Assembly: GCF_002778315.1 (NCBI RefSeq)
Contig: NZ_NESA01000001.1
Location: forward strand, 680,321-744,320
Length of the DNA stretch: 64,000 bases
Reading direction: 5' to 3'
Source of the DNA: Limnohabitans sp. JirII-31
Lineage (GTDB): Bacteria > Pseudomonadota > Gammaproteobacteria > Burkholderiales > Burkholderiaceae_C
The stretch's first letter is position 1; each line of letters starts with the position of its first letter. The translations under genes were made by a program, and so were the position numbers. Shown piece after piece: positions 19,269 to 28,382 of this stretch. Under the pieces are notes generated by a model. That model worked only from the letters and a program-made list of their open reading frames with translations. It was not told the DNA's origin and searched no databases.

Positions 19269-20063
19269 ATGTTCACCGACTCCCATTGCCACATCAATTT
19301 CCCTGAACTCGCTGAGAACATGGGCGCTATTCGCGCTGACATGGCCACGGCCCAGGTGACGCGCGCCTTGGTAATCAGCACCACGCTGGAAAAGTTCCCC
19401 CAAGTCCACGACCTGGCCATGCAGTACGACAACTTTTGGGCCACGGTGGGCGTGCACCCTGACAACGAGGGCGTGCAAGAACCCACCGTCGAAGACTTGG
19501 TCACCCGTGCGCAATTGCCACGTGTGGTGGGCATTGGCGAAACAGGGCTGGATTACTACCGATTGGGTGAGCGCAGCGTGGCCGACATGGCATGGCAGCG
19601 TGAGCGCTTCAGAGTTCACATTCGTGCGGCACAGCAGACCCGATTGCCTCTGGTGATTCACACCCGCAGCTCCTCAGAAGACACCTTGCGCATGTTGAAA
19701 GAAGAAGGCGAAGACGGGTCAGCCGGCAGTGCAGGGGGGGTGTTCCACTGTTTCACAGAAACGGCAGAAGTCGCGCGTGCTGGGTTGGATTTGGGTTTTT
19801 ACATTTCGTTTTCGGGCATCTTGACTTTCAAGAACGCCCAAGACTTGCGCGACGTGGCAGCGTTTGTGCCGATGGAGCGTATCCTGATTGAAACCGACAG
19901 CCCTTACTTGGCACCCGTGCCACACCGTGGCAAAACCAACAACCCGTCGTATGTGCCTTTTGTGGCGCAACAAATTGCGCAAATCCGTGGCCTCGCGGTA
20001 GAAGAGGTGGCGCGCATCACCAGCGAGAACTTTGACCGTCTTTTTTCAGCCGTTACCAAATGA
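19269..20063 (+). CDS. tatD: TatD-family metal-dependent hydrolase
   Basis: This 264-residue TIM-barrel hydrolase has the first metal motif DSHCHI (H6 and H8), GETGLDYY in the middle, HTRSS and the late ETDSPYL. TatD proteins are metal-dependent DNases with 3'-5' exonuclease activity. It follows holB by 6 bp, the usual position in proteobacteria. Its stop codon overlaps the start of the ankyrin gene in an ATGA junction. Which TatD paralog this is (tatD, ycfH) cannot be decided; the gene order favours the YcfH type. Confidence 0.92.
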   Translation: MFTDSHCHINFPELAENMGAIRADMATAQVTRALVISTTLEKFPQVHDLAMQYDNFWATVGVHPDNEGVQEPTVEDLVTRAQLPRVVGIGETGLDYYRLGERSVADMAWQRERFRVHIRAAQQTRLPLVIHTRSSSEDTLRMLKEEGEDGSAGSAGGVFHCFTETAEVARAGLDLGFYISFSGILTFKNAQDLRDVAAFVPMERILIETDSPYLAPVPHRGKTNNPSYVPFVAQQIAQIRGLAVEEVARITSENFDRLFSAVTK

Positions 20064-20722
20064 AAAGTTTTTCTCGCCTACTCTGCGGCATTGCTTTGTG
20101 GCTGCTCGTGTCATGGGCCCATGCCGGGGCCTACGAAGATTTTTTCAAGGCCTTTGAGTTTGACAACGCACAAGAAATTCAACGACTCTTGTCTCGTGGC
20201 ATGGACCCGAACACGCCCAATGAAAACGGCGTACCTGCGCTCGCAGTTGCCACTCGTTTGGGGGCGGCCAAATCGGCCATGTTGTTGGCGCAACACCCCA
20301 AGACTCAGGTCAATGTGGTGAATTCTGTGGACGAAACCCCCTTGATGCTGGCTGCGTTGAACAACCAACTCGACGTGGCACAGGTACTGATCGATCGGGG
20401 GGCAGAAGTCAACCGCAAAGGCTGGACACCACTGCATTACGCAGCGACCAAAGGTCATACCGCCATGATGCGTTTATTGCTAGACAACAATGCCTACATC
20501 GATGCGGAATCTCCCAATGGCACGACACCCTTGATGATGGCAGCGTATTACGGCACACCACTGTCGGTGAAACTTTTGCTAGAGGAAGGCGCCGATCCCA
20601 CACCGCGCAATCAATTGCACGTGAACGCGCTGGACCTGGCGCTCAAAGCGGAGCGCACGCAAAGCGCGTTTTACATTCGCGCATTCACCGTTGCCTGGGA
20701 AATCAGAGAGTTGGGGCAATAA
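20060..20722 (+). CDS. Exported ankyrin-repeat protein
   Basis: The 220 residues begin with a signal peptide (hydrophobic stretch at about 7-19 ending in AHA), so the protein is probably periplasmic. Three clear ankyrin repeats follow, each opening with TPL: residues 93-118, 123-148 and 156-180, with degenerate copies before (35-60) and after (about 189-210). Ankyrin stacks bind other proteins. The start codon overlaps the tatD stop codon, so expression is coupled to the replication and repair operon. No partner can be named from the sequence. Confidence 0.87.
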   Translation: MKSFSRLLCGIALWLLVSWAHAGAYEDFFKAFEFDNAQEIQRLLSRGMDPNTPNENGVPALAVATRLGAAKSAMLLAQHPKTQVNVVNSVDETPLMLAALNNQLDVAQVLIDRGAEVNRKGWTPLHYAATKGHTAMMRLLLDNNAYIDAESPNGTTPLMMAAYYGTPLSVKLLLEEGADPTPRNQLHVNALDLALKAERTQSAFYIRAFTVAWEIRELGQ

Positions 20723-20725
20723 AGC

Positions 20726-21574
20726 TCATTCAGCGACGACTTGGTTGCGCAAGATACCCAAGGGGGTAACTTCAACCTCCAGCACGTCGCCAGCTTTCAT
20801 GAAAATTTGGGGGTCACGTCGGTGGCCCACACCGCCTGGAGTTCCGGTTGCTATCACGTCACCGGGCTCTAAGCGACAAATGCCCGAGATGTAGTGCACC
20901 AGTTCAGCCAAGTCCCAAGCCATCAAGTCAAACCCGCTGTGTTGCATCACTGCACCATTCAGGCGGGTTGTGAGCACCATGCTCTTGGGGTCGTCAATTT
21001 CATCGCGCGTCACTAACCAGGGGCCAAACGAGCTGCTGGCATCAAAGTTTTTACCTGCTGTGACGCTGTGCTTTTGGTAGTCGCGCAGTGAGCCATCCAT
21101 CACGATGCTGTAACCCGCAATGTGCGACATGGCATCTTTGACGGCAATGTGTCGGCCTGCTTTGCCAATCATGATGGCGACTTCACCTTCAAAATCAAAA
21201 CGATCCGAGACCTTCGGTAAAACGATCGGTTGGTCATGCCCGACCAAGGATTGCGGGTGTTTGCTGAACATATTGGGATGCAGCAGATCTTCTTTGCCGG
21301 CCTCTAGTTGGTGGGCCTTGTAAGCCCAACCCAGCGCAAACATACGCATGTCTAAGCGAGGGTTGACTGGTAAAAATTTCAAGTTGGCCAATGGGTGGTC
21401 GGCCTGGGTTGTGTTGGCCACGATCTGAGAGGCTTCTTGCAACAGATCACGACTCAACAATTCGACCAAGTCCTTGCAACGCGCCCCTAAACGCTCACCC
21501 AGGTCAATGAACCCTTGTGCAGTGATGGCACCAAAGTGTGCCTGGCCGTTGATCTCGACAGTTGCAAGTTTCAT
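20726..21574 (-). CDS. Fumarylacetoacetate hydrolase family protein
   Basis: This is a 282-residue FAH-fold enzyme. The start ATG at 21574 gives the usual MKLATVEING opening; the frame is open further upstream but without family features. Metal-binding acidic residues sit in DFEGEVAIMIGKAGR, and the active-site segment VMDGSLRDYQKHS and the motif DVIATGTPGGVG are present. Members cleave C-C bonds in 2-ketoacids from aromatic degradation or decarboxylate oxaloacetate. Divergent from a Bug-type binding protein and near a VOC dioxygenase-like gene, it is plausibly part of an aromatic-acid pathway. Confidence 0.9.
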   Translation of the reverse strand: MKLATVEINGQAHFGAITAQGFIDLGERLGARCKDLVELLSRDLLQEASQIVANTTQADHPLANLKFLPVNPRLDMRMFALGWAYKAHQLEAGKEDLLHPNMFSKHPQSLVGHDQPIVLPKVSDRFDFEGEVAIMIGKAGRHIAVKDAMSHIAGYSIVMDGSLRDYQKHSVTAGKNFDASSSFGPWLVTRDEIDDPKSMVLTTRLNGAVMQHSGFDLMAWDLAELVHYISGICRLEPGDVIATGTPGGVGHRRDPQIFMKAGDVLEVEVTPLGILRNQVVAE

Positions 21575-21622
21575 CCCTGACTCCGGTGTTAATTTAAAAA
21601 TAGTTTTGGATATTCTGTGGTT

Positions 21623-21639
21623 CAGCACAGATATTGCTG
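21623..21639. promoter_or_regulatory. Imperfect inverted repeat in divergent promoter region (possible operator)
   Basis: The half-sites CAGCA and TGCTG are separated by 7 bp, with a nested CACAG/CTGTG pair at 21626-21641. They lie between the FAA hydrolase gene and the Bug binding protein gene in a 156 bp AT-rich gap. The geometry would suit a dimeric regulator such as a LysR-type protein, but no regulator gene is adjacent. Confidence 0.35.
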
Positions 21640-21730
21640 TGACGCTTGAGTGACAAACTGCACTGGGGAAGATGCCCGGTGTATTAAAAATTTCCAGTGT
21701 TAGGATTTTTTTAAACACAAGGAGACTGGG

Positions 21731-22717
21731 ATGCGCGTGCTAAAAAATATCTTTCACCGTTGTCAGTTCGCATGCATTGCGATGGCGATGTTGTTCAGTG
21801 CGCATGCGCAAGCACAAGACTATCCCAATCGGCCGATTCGCATGGTGGTGCCGCAACCTCCAGGCGGAGGCACCGACATTTTGGGGCGCAGCGTGGCACA
21901 AAAGCTCTCTGACATCTTGCGTCAACCCGTGGTGGTCGAAAACAAAACAGGGGCAGGCTCACTGATTGGCACCGAATTTGTGGCGCGAGCCCCTGCCGAT
22001 GGCTACACCTTGATGGTGGGTGGCATCTTCAACATGGTGATGAACAAAGCGCTCATCAAGAATTTGTCCTATGCGCCCGAGAAAGACTTCGTCAGTCTTG
22101 GCTATGTCTCGGCTTATCCGTTTGTGTTGTTGACACGTGCAGATTTGCCCGTCAACAACTTGGCCGAGTTCGTGACTTATGCCAAAGAACGTCCCGGTAA
22201 ATTGACTTACGGTTCAGGAGGCATTGGTACGCTGCAACATGTGTGGGGTGCTATTTTGACCAGCAGCTTGGGACTAGACATGTTGCACATTCCTTTCAAA
22301 GGCGCATCTCCTGCACACCAAGAAATGATGGGTGGGCGCTTGGATGTGATGTTTGACAACATGTCTGCCTCCAAGCAATACGTGCAGTCGGGTCGCCTCA
22401 AAGGCTTGGTGGTGTCGTCAGCCGCACGCAGCCCTCAGTTGCCTAACGTCCCGACCGTCAACGAAACTGGCTTGGTGAAGTTTGAAGGGGAGAGCTGGTT
22501 TGGCATTTTTGCCCCTGCGGGCACACCAGCACCTGTGGTGGCCAAACTGCGTGAAGCTTTGGCCAACATCAACGCACAGCCTGACTTTTCAGCCAAGGTT
22601 GAGCGCGATGGAGGCCGCATGCTGAACATACCAGCCGCGCAGCAACAGAACTATTTGCGCGATGAAATTGAACGCTGGGTGAGCGCCGTGAACCGCTACA
22701 ACGTCACAGCAGAGTGA
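21731..22717 (+). CDS. Bug/TctC-family extracytoplasmic solute-binding protein
   Basis: This 328-residue protein has a signal peptide (about residues 1-29, ending AHAQAQ) and the Bug-family segments YPNRPIRMVVPQPPGGGTD after cleavage and a central LTYGSGGIGT. Bug proteins bind carboxylates in the periplasm; some serve tripartite tricarboxylate transporters. Neither tctA nor tctB is nearby, so this is an orphan binding protein, a common state in Burkholderiales. A GGAG ribosome site at 21721-21724 supports the ATG. The 3' end overlaps the convergent VOC gene by 14 bp. Confidence 0.93.
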   Translation: MRVLKNIFHRCQFACIAMAMLFSAHAQAQDYPNRPIRMVVPQPPGGGTDILGRSVAQKLSDILRQPVVVENKTGAGSLIGTEFVARAPADGYTLMVGGIFNMVMNKALIKNLSYAPEKDFVSLGYVSAYPFVLLTRADLPVNNLAEFVTYAKERPGKLTYGSGGIGTLQHVWGAILTSSLGLDMLHIPFKGASPAHQEMMGGRLDVMFDNMSASKQYVQSGRLKGLVVSSAARSPQLPNVPTVNETGLVKFEGESWFGIFAPAGTPAPVVAKLREALANINAQPDFSAKVERDGGRMLNIPAAQQQNYLRDEIERWVSAVNRYNVTAE

Positions 22718-23246
22718 TGCGTTCAGCCATTTCGTGTTGCCACTGCTGCATGGGCTTACGCGATGGGTTATCACGCAAACGCTGTTCAGTGACTTGGTGA
22801 ATGGCTTCATCGCTCAAAGTCAGATCGAGCATGTCGAGATAAGGCTGTTCAACATGCCATGGCGTGTCGAGGTAAATCTCGACACGGTTGACCTCGGGAT
22901 CACGGAAATACAAAGACCATGAATTGCCATGATCGACGGTTTGAATGAGGGTTACATCGTCTCGCGTGCTGACCAAGTCATGCATTAGCCGCAGGTCTTT
23001 CAGATCATTCACTTGAAACGAGATTTGTTGCAAACCATAACCCGGTCCCGAGCCGGGCGGACGCCCAGTCTCCATGACCAACTGATGGTGCGACTTGGGA
23101 TCACGGCTGAAAAAGACCACATGGTGGTCACGCACAAAGCCTTTGTCGGTGACCAAGAAACCCAATACCTCTTGGTAAAACTGGGCCATTTTGTCAATGT
23201 CCCACACAAACATGCCCATGTGGCGAAGTTTCAAATCTGGCAGCAT
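22704..23246 (-). CDS. VOC-family protein, extradiol-dioxygenase-like
   Basis: This is a 180-residue member of the vicinal oxygen chelate superfamily. Possible metal ligands are the early His in LRHMGMFVWD, a His in SHHQLVMETG, and the Glu in NRVEIYLDTPW, the order H-H-E seen in ring-cleaving dioxygenases and glyoxalases. The C-terminal 50 residues (ending DEAIHQVTEQRLRDNP and PMQQWQHEMAE) form a helical extension. It is followed downstream by the convergent Bug gene and preceded by a SnoaL-like gene 12 bp away on the same strand. The substrate is unknown. Confidence 0.85.
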   Translation of the reverse strand: MLPDLKLRHMGMFVWDIDKMAQFYQEVLGFLVTDKGFVRDHHVVFFSRDPKSHHQLVMETGRPPGSGPGYGLQQISFQVNDLKDLRLMHDLVSTRDDVTLIQTVDHGNSWSLYFRDPEVNRVEIYLDTPWHVEQPYLDMLDLTLSDEAIHQVTEQRLRDNPSRKPMQQWQHEMAERITLL

Positions 23247-23258
23247 GGTGTGTGTCCC

Positions 23259-23705
23259 TTAAACCAGTTTGAAATCGAGTTGAACTGATTTATGGGCAAT
23301 CAGCCAGCGCCCATTTACGTTGCGCATGACATCTTCGTAGCGGCCCATCAACACGGGTCCAGCCATGCCCGCGGGAGTTTTGTCGCCAGGCTGCATGTCT
23401 TTTCGAAAGACCATGGCGTAAGAGTCAACATGCACCTCGGTATCTGAGATGGCTCGGCAGCGAAAGTTGGAAAGCACATGACGCACCAAAATGCCGGGTT
23501 GTCGCTTGGCCGCCCATGCACGCAATTCTTGCGGGCCATGCAAAACACCATCCGCACGGACCCACACAGCATCTGGGGCCAAATAAGCCTCCATGGCTTG
23601 AAATTCGTCCATGTCAAAGTGGCCCATGAACGTGATTAAATTTTGTTGACATTCAAACTGAACGTCCATTGGGACAGGCTTGGATGTTGTGTCTGTTGAA
23701 CTCAT
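23259..23705 (-). CDS. Nuclear transport factor 2 / SnoaL-like protein
   Basis: This 148-residue protein has the alpha+beta cone fold signature of the NTF2-like superfamily. An early helix with ITFMGHFDMDEFQAMEAYL is followed by DAVWVRADG and the late strand NGRWLIAHKSVQLDF. Members include small isomerases, hydratases and the beta subunits of ring-hydroxylating dioxygenases. It is cotranscribed with the VOC-family gene (12 bp gap), which suggests both act on the same, probably aromatic, compound. Catalytic residues cannot be assigned. Confidence 0.8.
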   Translation of the reverse strand: MSSTDTTSKPVPMDVQFECQQNLITFMGHFDMDEFQAMEAYLAPDAVWVRADGVLHGPQELRAWAAKRQPGILVRHVLSNFRCRAISDTEVHVDSYAMVFRKDMQPGDKTPAGMAGPVLMGRYEDVMRNVNGRWLIAHKSVQLDFKLV

Positions 23706-23867
23706 GGTTGGGTAAGCTTATTTGTTGATTTTGAAGGGCTGCTCAATATAGGGCCGAAGGCGTTTCCAACTGAGGGGCAAATACCCGCATTTCATTTGGA
23801 TTATTTAACTTTACATAATATACATCGTATCAATCAAAGCATGCCAACTCATTCATGATTTAAAGAC
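23706..23867. other. Intergenic region, no gene seen
   Basis: These 162 AT-rich bp lie between the end of the histidine kinase gene and the start of the SnoaL-like gene, both on the minus strand. They should carry the promoter of the SnoaL-VOC pair. I see no hairpin with a T-tract, no RNA gene and no convincing hexamers. Confidence 0.4.
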
Positions 23868-26021
23868 TCAGCTCTTCAAAACCACCCAACGTGCCATGGT
23901 TTGATACAACACGTGTCGATCAATCGGCTTGACCAAGTAATCCTGCATCCCAGCATCCAAACAGTCGCCACGCTCGTCTGACATGGCGTTAGCAGTCACG
24001 GCAATGATGGGTAAATTTGAAAAACGAGAATCTGCGCGTAATTGTCGCGTGGCCGTGATGCCATCCATCACAGGCATTTGGACATCCATCAGCACCAAAT
24101 CAAAGCCGTCAGGACTGGCGTTCAATTTATCAATCGCTTCTTGACCATTCAGAGCAAACTCGGTGTGAACGTGCACACGATTGAGCAATGCAAGTAACAG
24201 CTGACGATTGAGTGCATGGTCTTCAACCAGCAACACACGGACCCCTGCCAAGTGCGAAGGACTGTCTGAATCTGCTGTTTGAGGCCCCGAAACAGCTGGA
24301 ACTTTTTCTGCAACTTTGAAAGGCAACTCAAGTGTGAATTGGCTGCCTTGTCCTAGCGTGCTTTTGACATCAATGTGTCCACCCATGTGTTCGGACAAAT
24401 GCTGACTGATCGCCAGTCCCAAGCCCGTGCCACCGTACAAACGTGTGGTGGATGTGTCAGCTTGGCTGAACGGTTGAAACAGATGCAGCAACTGTTCCTC
24501 GCTCATTCCGACGCCATCGTCTTGAACCTCGACGCACAGTCGATAGTGATCAGCCAGAGAAACCAAAACACGCACGGCGCCACGCGGCGTGAATTTGACC
24601 GCGTTGCCAATGAGATTGTTGAGTACTTGAGACAAACGCAGTGGATCGGCCTTGATCCAGCGCGGAACATTCAAGTCGATCCGACAAGAAACCTCCAGCC
24701 CTTTGGCCTGCGCCGCGATGCGTTGAATCGATAACACTTCATCGATCAACTGTTTCAGATTGAAATCAACCGATTCAATTTGCAACTTTCCCGCTTCGAT
24801 CTTTGAAAAATCAAGGATGTCGTTCAAGATACCCAACAGCGACACAGCGGCTGTATGAGCACCTCGAACATAGGTATCGGCTTGCGGTGCCAAATGCTGT
24901 TCCAGAGCCAGTTGGGTCATGCCGATGATGCCATTCATGGGAGTGCGAATTTCATGACTCATATTGGCCAAGAAATCGCTTTTGGCGCGTGTGGCAGCTT
25001 CAGCTTTGTCTCTTGATCGTGCCAAGTCGAAACGTTGCTGCCTTTCTGCACGTTCACTCACTTTGAGTCTGTGGGTCAGGTACATCGTGATGCCTAAAAC
25101 AGCAATCAAGGCAGCCAGCGTCCATCCCATCAACTCCCACGTTCGGTGGACCCATTGCGATAAAACCAAATCACGACGGACATGAGACAGAACAAAGAAT
25201 GGGTAGCGTGATGAAGCCCTAAAAGCAGTCAACAACTCTCCCATGTAAGTACCAATTTCTTGACGCTGGATCTCTGGCAATAAAGCAGGAAGGCTAAACA
25301 CCGAACCCAAAGGCAGCTCGGCAGAGGTAAGTAAGGTGTTGCCGTCAAAACGCACCAACTCGTAACCATCTGTCTCAGATTGGCTGTAGCGTGAAAACCG
25401 GTTCAACAAATAGTCAGGATTGAGCGTCGCAACGACCCATACTTGCTCGCGACCTGCGCCAAGTCGAAGAACCAAAGGAATGAAATATGGCGAATTTGCT
25501 GCACCAGGCTGCTTGGCACTGGTGATACGACCGTTGTACAGGTCCCGCCCCTCCCACACAGGCCCCAATCGCAACACCGATGAAGCCCCTGCTCCTGAGT
25601 CGTTGGGAGTGAAGGTATACAAAGGCGGCTTGAGGCCCAAATTGGCCATATGGGTACTCGCACGAATGCCCTCTTGCTCCGTCATGATTGACAGCGACCG
25701 CAACGCGGGCTGGCTGAATTGCATCCTCAACAACAGGCTGTTGAGCTCTTGCGGAGAAGCCTTGTTCAAAGGTGTCCCCGACAACTCAGGCAAGGCTCGA
25801 ATCATATTTTCGATCAGTTGCAAGGTTTGTGTTGCCTGATCCTCCATCACCAACGCATTGCTCTGAGCACGTTGAAGCTCAAAGGCCAACTGCGACTCAC
25901 GGTCCTTGTGGCTGAGGTAACTTACGCCCGTCAGCACCACCACCATGAACAAGGCTAAAAACCCATATGCCAGACGCGAATAAGCACTGGCAGTGAGGCT
26001 GGCGTAAGCTTTGTCGGGCAT
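23868..26021 (-). CDS. Hybrid sensor histidine kinase with periplasmic sensor domain and receiver domain
   Basis: This 717-residue hybrid kinase has membrane segments at about residues 17-36 and 295-315 flanking a 260-residue periplasmic sensor that looks Cache-like (YFIPLVLRL followed by VVATLNPDYLL). The HisKA domain carries the phospho-accepting H356 (NMSHEIRTP). The HATPase domain has its N-box at about 468-473 and G-boxes DDGVGMS (501-507) and GGTGLGLAI. The receiver domain has D646 in LMDVQMP and K698. No HPt domain or DNA-binding response regulator is in the window, so the phosphate acceptor lies elsewhere. The start is 4 bp after the stop of a binding-protein gene. Confidence 0.94.
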   Translation of the reverse strand: MPDKAYASLTASAYSRLAYGFLALFMVVVLTGVSYLSHKDRESQLAFELQRAQSNALVMEDQATQTLQLIENMIRALPELSGTPLNKASPQELNSLLLRMQFSQPALRSLSIMTEQEGIRASTHMANLGLKPPLYTFTPNDSGAGASSVLRLGPVWEGRDLYNGRITSAKQPGAANSPYFIPLVLRLGAGREQVWVVATLNPDYLLNRFSRYSQSETDGYELVRFDGNTLLTSAELPLGSVFSLPALLPEIQRQEIGTYMGELLTAFRASSRYPFFVLSHVRRDLVLSQWVHRTWELMGWTLAALIAVLGITMYLTHRLKVSERAERQQRFDLARSRDKAEAATRAKSDFLANMSHEIRTPMNGIIGMTQLALEQHLAPQADTYVRGAHTAAVSLLGILNDILDFSKIEAGKLQIESVDFNLKQLIDEVLSIQRIAAQAKGLEVSCRIDLNVPRWIKADPLRLSQVLNNLIGNAVKFTPRGAVRVLVSLADHYRLCVEVQDDGVGMSEEQLLHLFQPFSQADTSTTRLYGGTGLGLAISQHLSEHMGGHIDVKSTLGQGSQFTLELPFKVAEKVPAVSGPQTADSDSPSHLAGVRVLLVEDHALNRQLLLALLNRVHVHTEFALNGQEAIDKLNASPDGFDLVLMDVQMPVMDGITATRQLRADSRFSNLPIIAVTANAMSDERGDCLDAGMQDYLVKPIDRHVLYQTMARWVVLKS

Positions 26022-26025
26022 CTGA

Positions 26026-26838
26026 TCAGCGCTTCACAACAATCGGATCGAGTCGATAACGTGCTGCAATTTTGAGCAAGCGACCATCTTGTTTGATATC
26101 GCGCACAAATTGCTCTAGCCGGTTAGCCCATCGCTCATCTCCTGGAGCGACGGCATAGGCATAGCGCGTTTCTTGGTAACGCGTGGCAGGCGCCACCAAA
26201 CGGGCCCAATCGGTCGTTTCTAACATGCGCCGACTATAAGGAAAGTCGGTGATAAACACATCTGCCCTGCCCGACATCACCTCCTGTTCACGCTCGATCG
26301 ATGAGTTCACAACTTGCAATGTCGCGGCCTTGAGTCGTTCTCGCATCAAAGGCTCATGCAATGTTCCCTTGATCACGGTCACCACAACGCCTGGTTTGTC
26401 AATGTCATCCCATGACTTGATGCGTCGGTTATTGCGCGTGGTGATGCCATATACATCGCTCACCAACGTGGGCTGCGTGAAACGTAACTTTTGAGCGCGT
26501 TGCGGCGTGATGCCCACGGCAAACATCGCCACATCGCACTTGTCCGAAGTCACATCAGTGATCAAGGTGGCAAATGAACTGTCTACGAACTCAACATTCA
26601 CCCCCAGGTCTTTGCCCAGCTCTAACGCTAGATCGGCATCCACCCCTTCCAGCTCTTGAGTCTTGGGATTGCGCAGTGTGATGCCGTAGTAGTCAGGCCA
26701 AATACAGACATGTACTTTTTTTTCTAACAACACACGCTCTAGATGCTGGGCCGTATTTTGCGCATGCGACACACCCAAAAACACCAAAAATATGAAAAAC
26801 AAAGAACCTTGGATGTATTTGCGATAACTGTTATGCAT
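26026..26838 (-). CDS. Family-3 extracellular solute-binding protein, orphan, next to hybrid kinase
   Basis: This 270-residue periplasmic protein has a signal peptide (about residues 11-27, ending SHAQ) and the amino-acid-binding SBP_bac_3 fold: VHVCIWPDYYGIT, then ELEGVDADLALELGK, and the hinge-region segment DVAMFAVGITPQRAQKLRFT. No ABC permease or ATPase gene is nearby. The only close partner is the hybrid kinase 4 bp downstream, which suggests ligand sensing rather than transport. The ATG at 26838 is preferred to an upstream TTG at 26844. The aldehyde dehydrogenase gene lies 29 bp upstream on the same strand. Confidence 0.9.
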   Translation of the reverse strand: MHNSYRKYIQGSLFFIFLVFLGVSHAQNTAQHLERVLLEKKVHVCIWPDYYGITLRNPKTQELEGVDADLALELGKDLGVNVEFVDSSFATLITDVTSDKCDVAMFAVGITPQRAQKLRFTQPTLVSDVYGITTRNNRRIKSWDDIDKPGVVVTVIKGTLHEPLMRERLKAATLQVVNSSIEREQEVMSGRADVFITDFPYSRRMLETTDWARLVAPATRYQETRYAYAVAPGDERWANRLEQFVRDIKQDGRLLKIAARYRLDPIVVKR

Positions 26839-26867
26839 TAGCAAATCTTACAGCCTAGTGCCCCAAA

Positions 26868-28295
26868 TTACTTGGGCTCTGGCTTAAATTGCAATGCTTT
26901 GTACTCCAAAAACTCTTCAAAGCCGTATTTTCCGTTTTCACGGCCATTGCCTGACTGCTTGTAACCACCAAAAGGCGCATTGCCATTGAACGGTGCGCCA
27001 TTGATATCGACCTGCCCTGTTCGTATGCGTCTGGCAACAGCCGTGGCATGGGCTTCGTCGGCACTCCATACGCCACCACCTAAACCGTAAACACTGTCAT
27101 TGGCAATGCGTATCGCTTCCGCTTCGTCTTTGTAGGTGATGATCACCAACACGGGGCCAAAAATCTCTTCCTTGGCCAAGGTATCCGTAGGTTTGACGCG
27201 CAGCACCGTGGGTTGCACAAAGTAGCCGCTGGCAAATTTGGGTTTTTCCGAGCCACCGGCCACCAATTCAGCGCCCTCTTTCAGACCCAGCTGAATGAAG
27301 TCAATCACGCGGTCACGCTGCGCTGCGCTCACCAACGGACCAAGTCGGGTGGATTCGTCCAGGCTTGGGCCTAGGGTGTACTTCGCCACCACGGCTTGGG
27401 CCATCTTCTTGACCTCTTCATACTTCGACTCTGGCACCAACATACGGGTATGAGCTGAGCAGGTTTGACCACTGTTGAGCAAACACGCGCCAATGCTGCC
27501 TTTCACCGCAGCTTCCAAATCAGCATCAGCCAATATCACACTGGCAGATTTGCCCCCCAGCTCCAACGCCACGCGTTTGACGGTTTGTGCTGCCAATTCG
27601 CCCACACGCTTGCCAGCGCGGGTGGACCCTGTGAAGCTCACCATGTCCACTTCAGGGTGGCTGGCCAGCACCTCACCCACTTCAGGTCCTGTGCCATTGA
27701 CCAAATTGAACACACCGGGGGGCAAACCTGCCTCGTGAATGATCTCGGCCAAAAGCATCGCGTTGACGGGTGCTATCTCACTGGGTTTGAGCACCACCGT
27801 GCAACCTGCAGCCAGGGCTGGCGCAACTTTCAAAGTGATTTGATTGAGCGGAAAATTCCATGGCGTGATGCAGCCCACCACACCTATCGGCTCGCGCACC
27901 ACCAGCGAATTACCCACGCGCTCTTCCCAAACAAAGCGACGTGCCACCTTGGCCGCATTCCCCCAATTGAAGACTGGACCACCCACTTGAATCATCTTGG
28001 CCAGTTTGATCGGCATCCCAACCTCACGGGCAATCACCGTCCCCATTTCATCTGTCCGCGCCTTCAATCCCTCAACGATCTTGTCGATGTAGCCACAGCG
28101 TGTTTCCACCGCAAGCTGCGACCAACTGTCAAACGCTTTACGCGCAGCCATCACGGCCTGCTCTGCCTCCGTCCGGCTGCCTTGTGGCACGGTAGCGAAC
28201 ACTTCTTCTGTGCTCGAGTCATGCACTTCAAAAACTTTTGACGATTGGGCCTTGACCCATTGACCGTTGATGTAGTGGCTGTCGTAGTGCTTCAA
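26868..28295 (-). CDS. NAD(P)-dependent aldehyde dehydrogenase
   Basis: This 475-residue aldehyde dehydrogenase has PWNFPLNQ at about 145-152, the catalytic glutamate E245 in LELGGKS and the nucleophile C279 in [11 protein letters not shown]. It oxidises an aldehyde to the acid; the substrate is not evident. The start codon appears to be TTG at 28295: it is preceded by GGAG with 6 bp spacing, gives the normal family N-terminus, and an in-frame TGA lies just upstream with no ATG between. It is the first gene of a probable three-gene operon with the binding protein and the hybrid kinase. Confidence 0.93.
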   Translation of the reverse strand: MKHYDSHYINGQWVKAQSSKVFEVHDSSTEEVFATVPQGSRTEAEQAVMAARKAFDSWSQLAVETRCGYIDKIVEGLKARTDEMGTVIAREVGMPIKLAKMIQVGGPVFNWGNAAKVARRFVWEERVGNSLVVREPIGVVGCITPWNFPLNQITLKVAPALAAGCTVVLKPSEIAPVNAMLLAEIIHEAGLPPGVFNLVNGTGPEVGEVLASHPEVDMVSFTGSTRAGKRVGELAAQTVKRVALELGGKSASVILADADLEAAVKGSIGACLLNSGQTCSAHTRMLVPESKYEEVKKMAQAVVAKYTLGPSLDESTRLGPLVSAAQRDRVIDFIQLGLKEGAELVAGGSEKPKFASGYFVQPTVLRVKPTDTLAKEEIFGPVLVIITYKDEAEAIRIANDSVYGLGGGVWSADEAHATAVARRIRTGQVDINGAPFNGNAPFGGYKQSGNGRENGKYGFEEFLEYKALQFKPEPK

Positions 28296-28344
28296 GGCGA
28301 TCTCCCAGATTCATGTTACAAAGATGCAATATAGTACATTTTTC

Positions 28345-28382
28345 GACCAATAGGTCTGGAAATGGAGTGCATCTAATTGGTC
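28345..28382. promoter_or_regulatory. GACCAA/TTGGTC inverted repeats upstream of aldehyde dehydrogenase
   Basis: GACC-AATA-GGTC (28345-28356) is a palindrome, and its left arm GACCAATAG is also inverted at 28373-28382 as CTAATTGGTC. The elements lie 50-90 bp upstream of the aldehyde dehydrogenase start, where an operator would be expected. GACCAA/TTGGTC half-sites resemble those of FCD-type GntR regulators, but no such regulator is in the window. Confidence 0.35.

Noticed and set aside
18123..19661. Long minus-strand open frame of 512 codons over holB and tatD
   Set aside because: It runs antisense to two well-supported genes, has His/Gln/Ala-rich composition without domains, and reflects the high GC codon bias of the plus strand.
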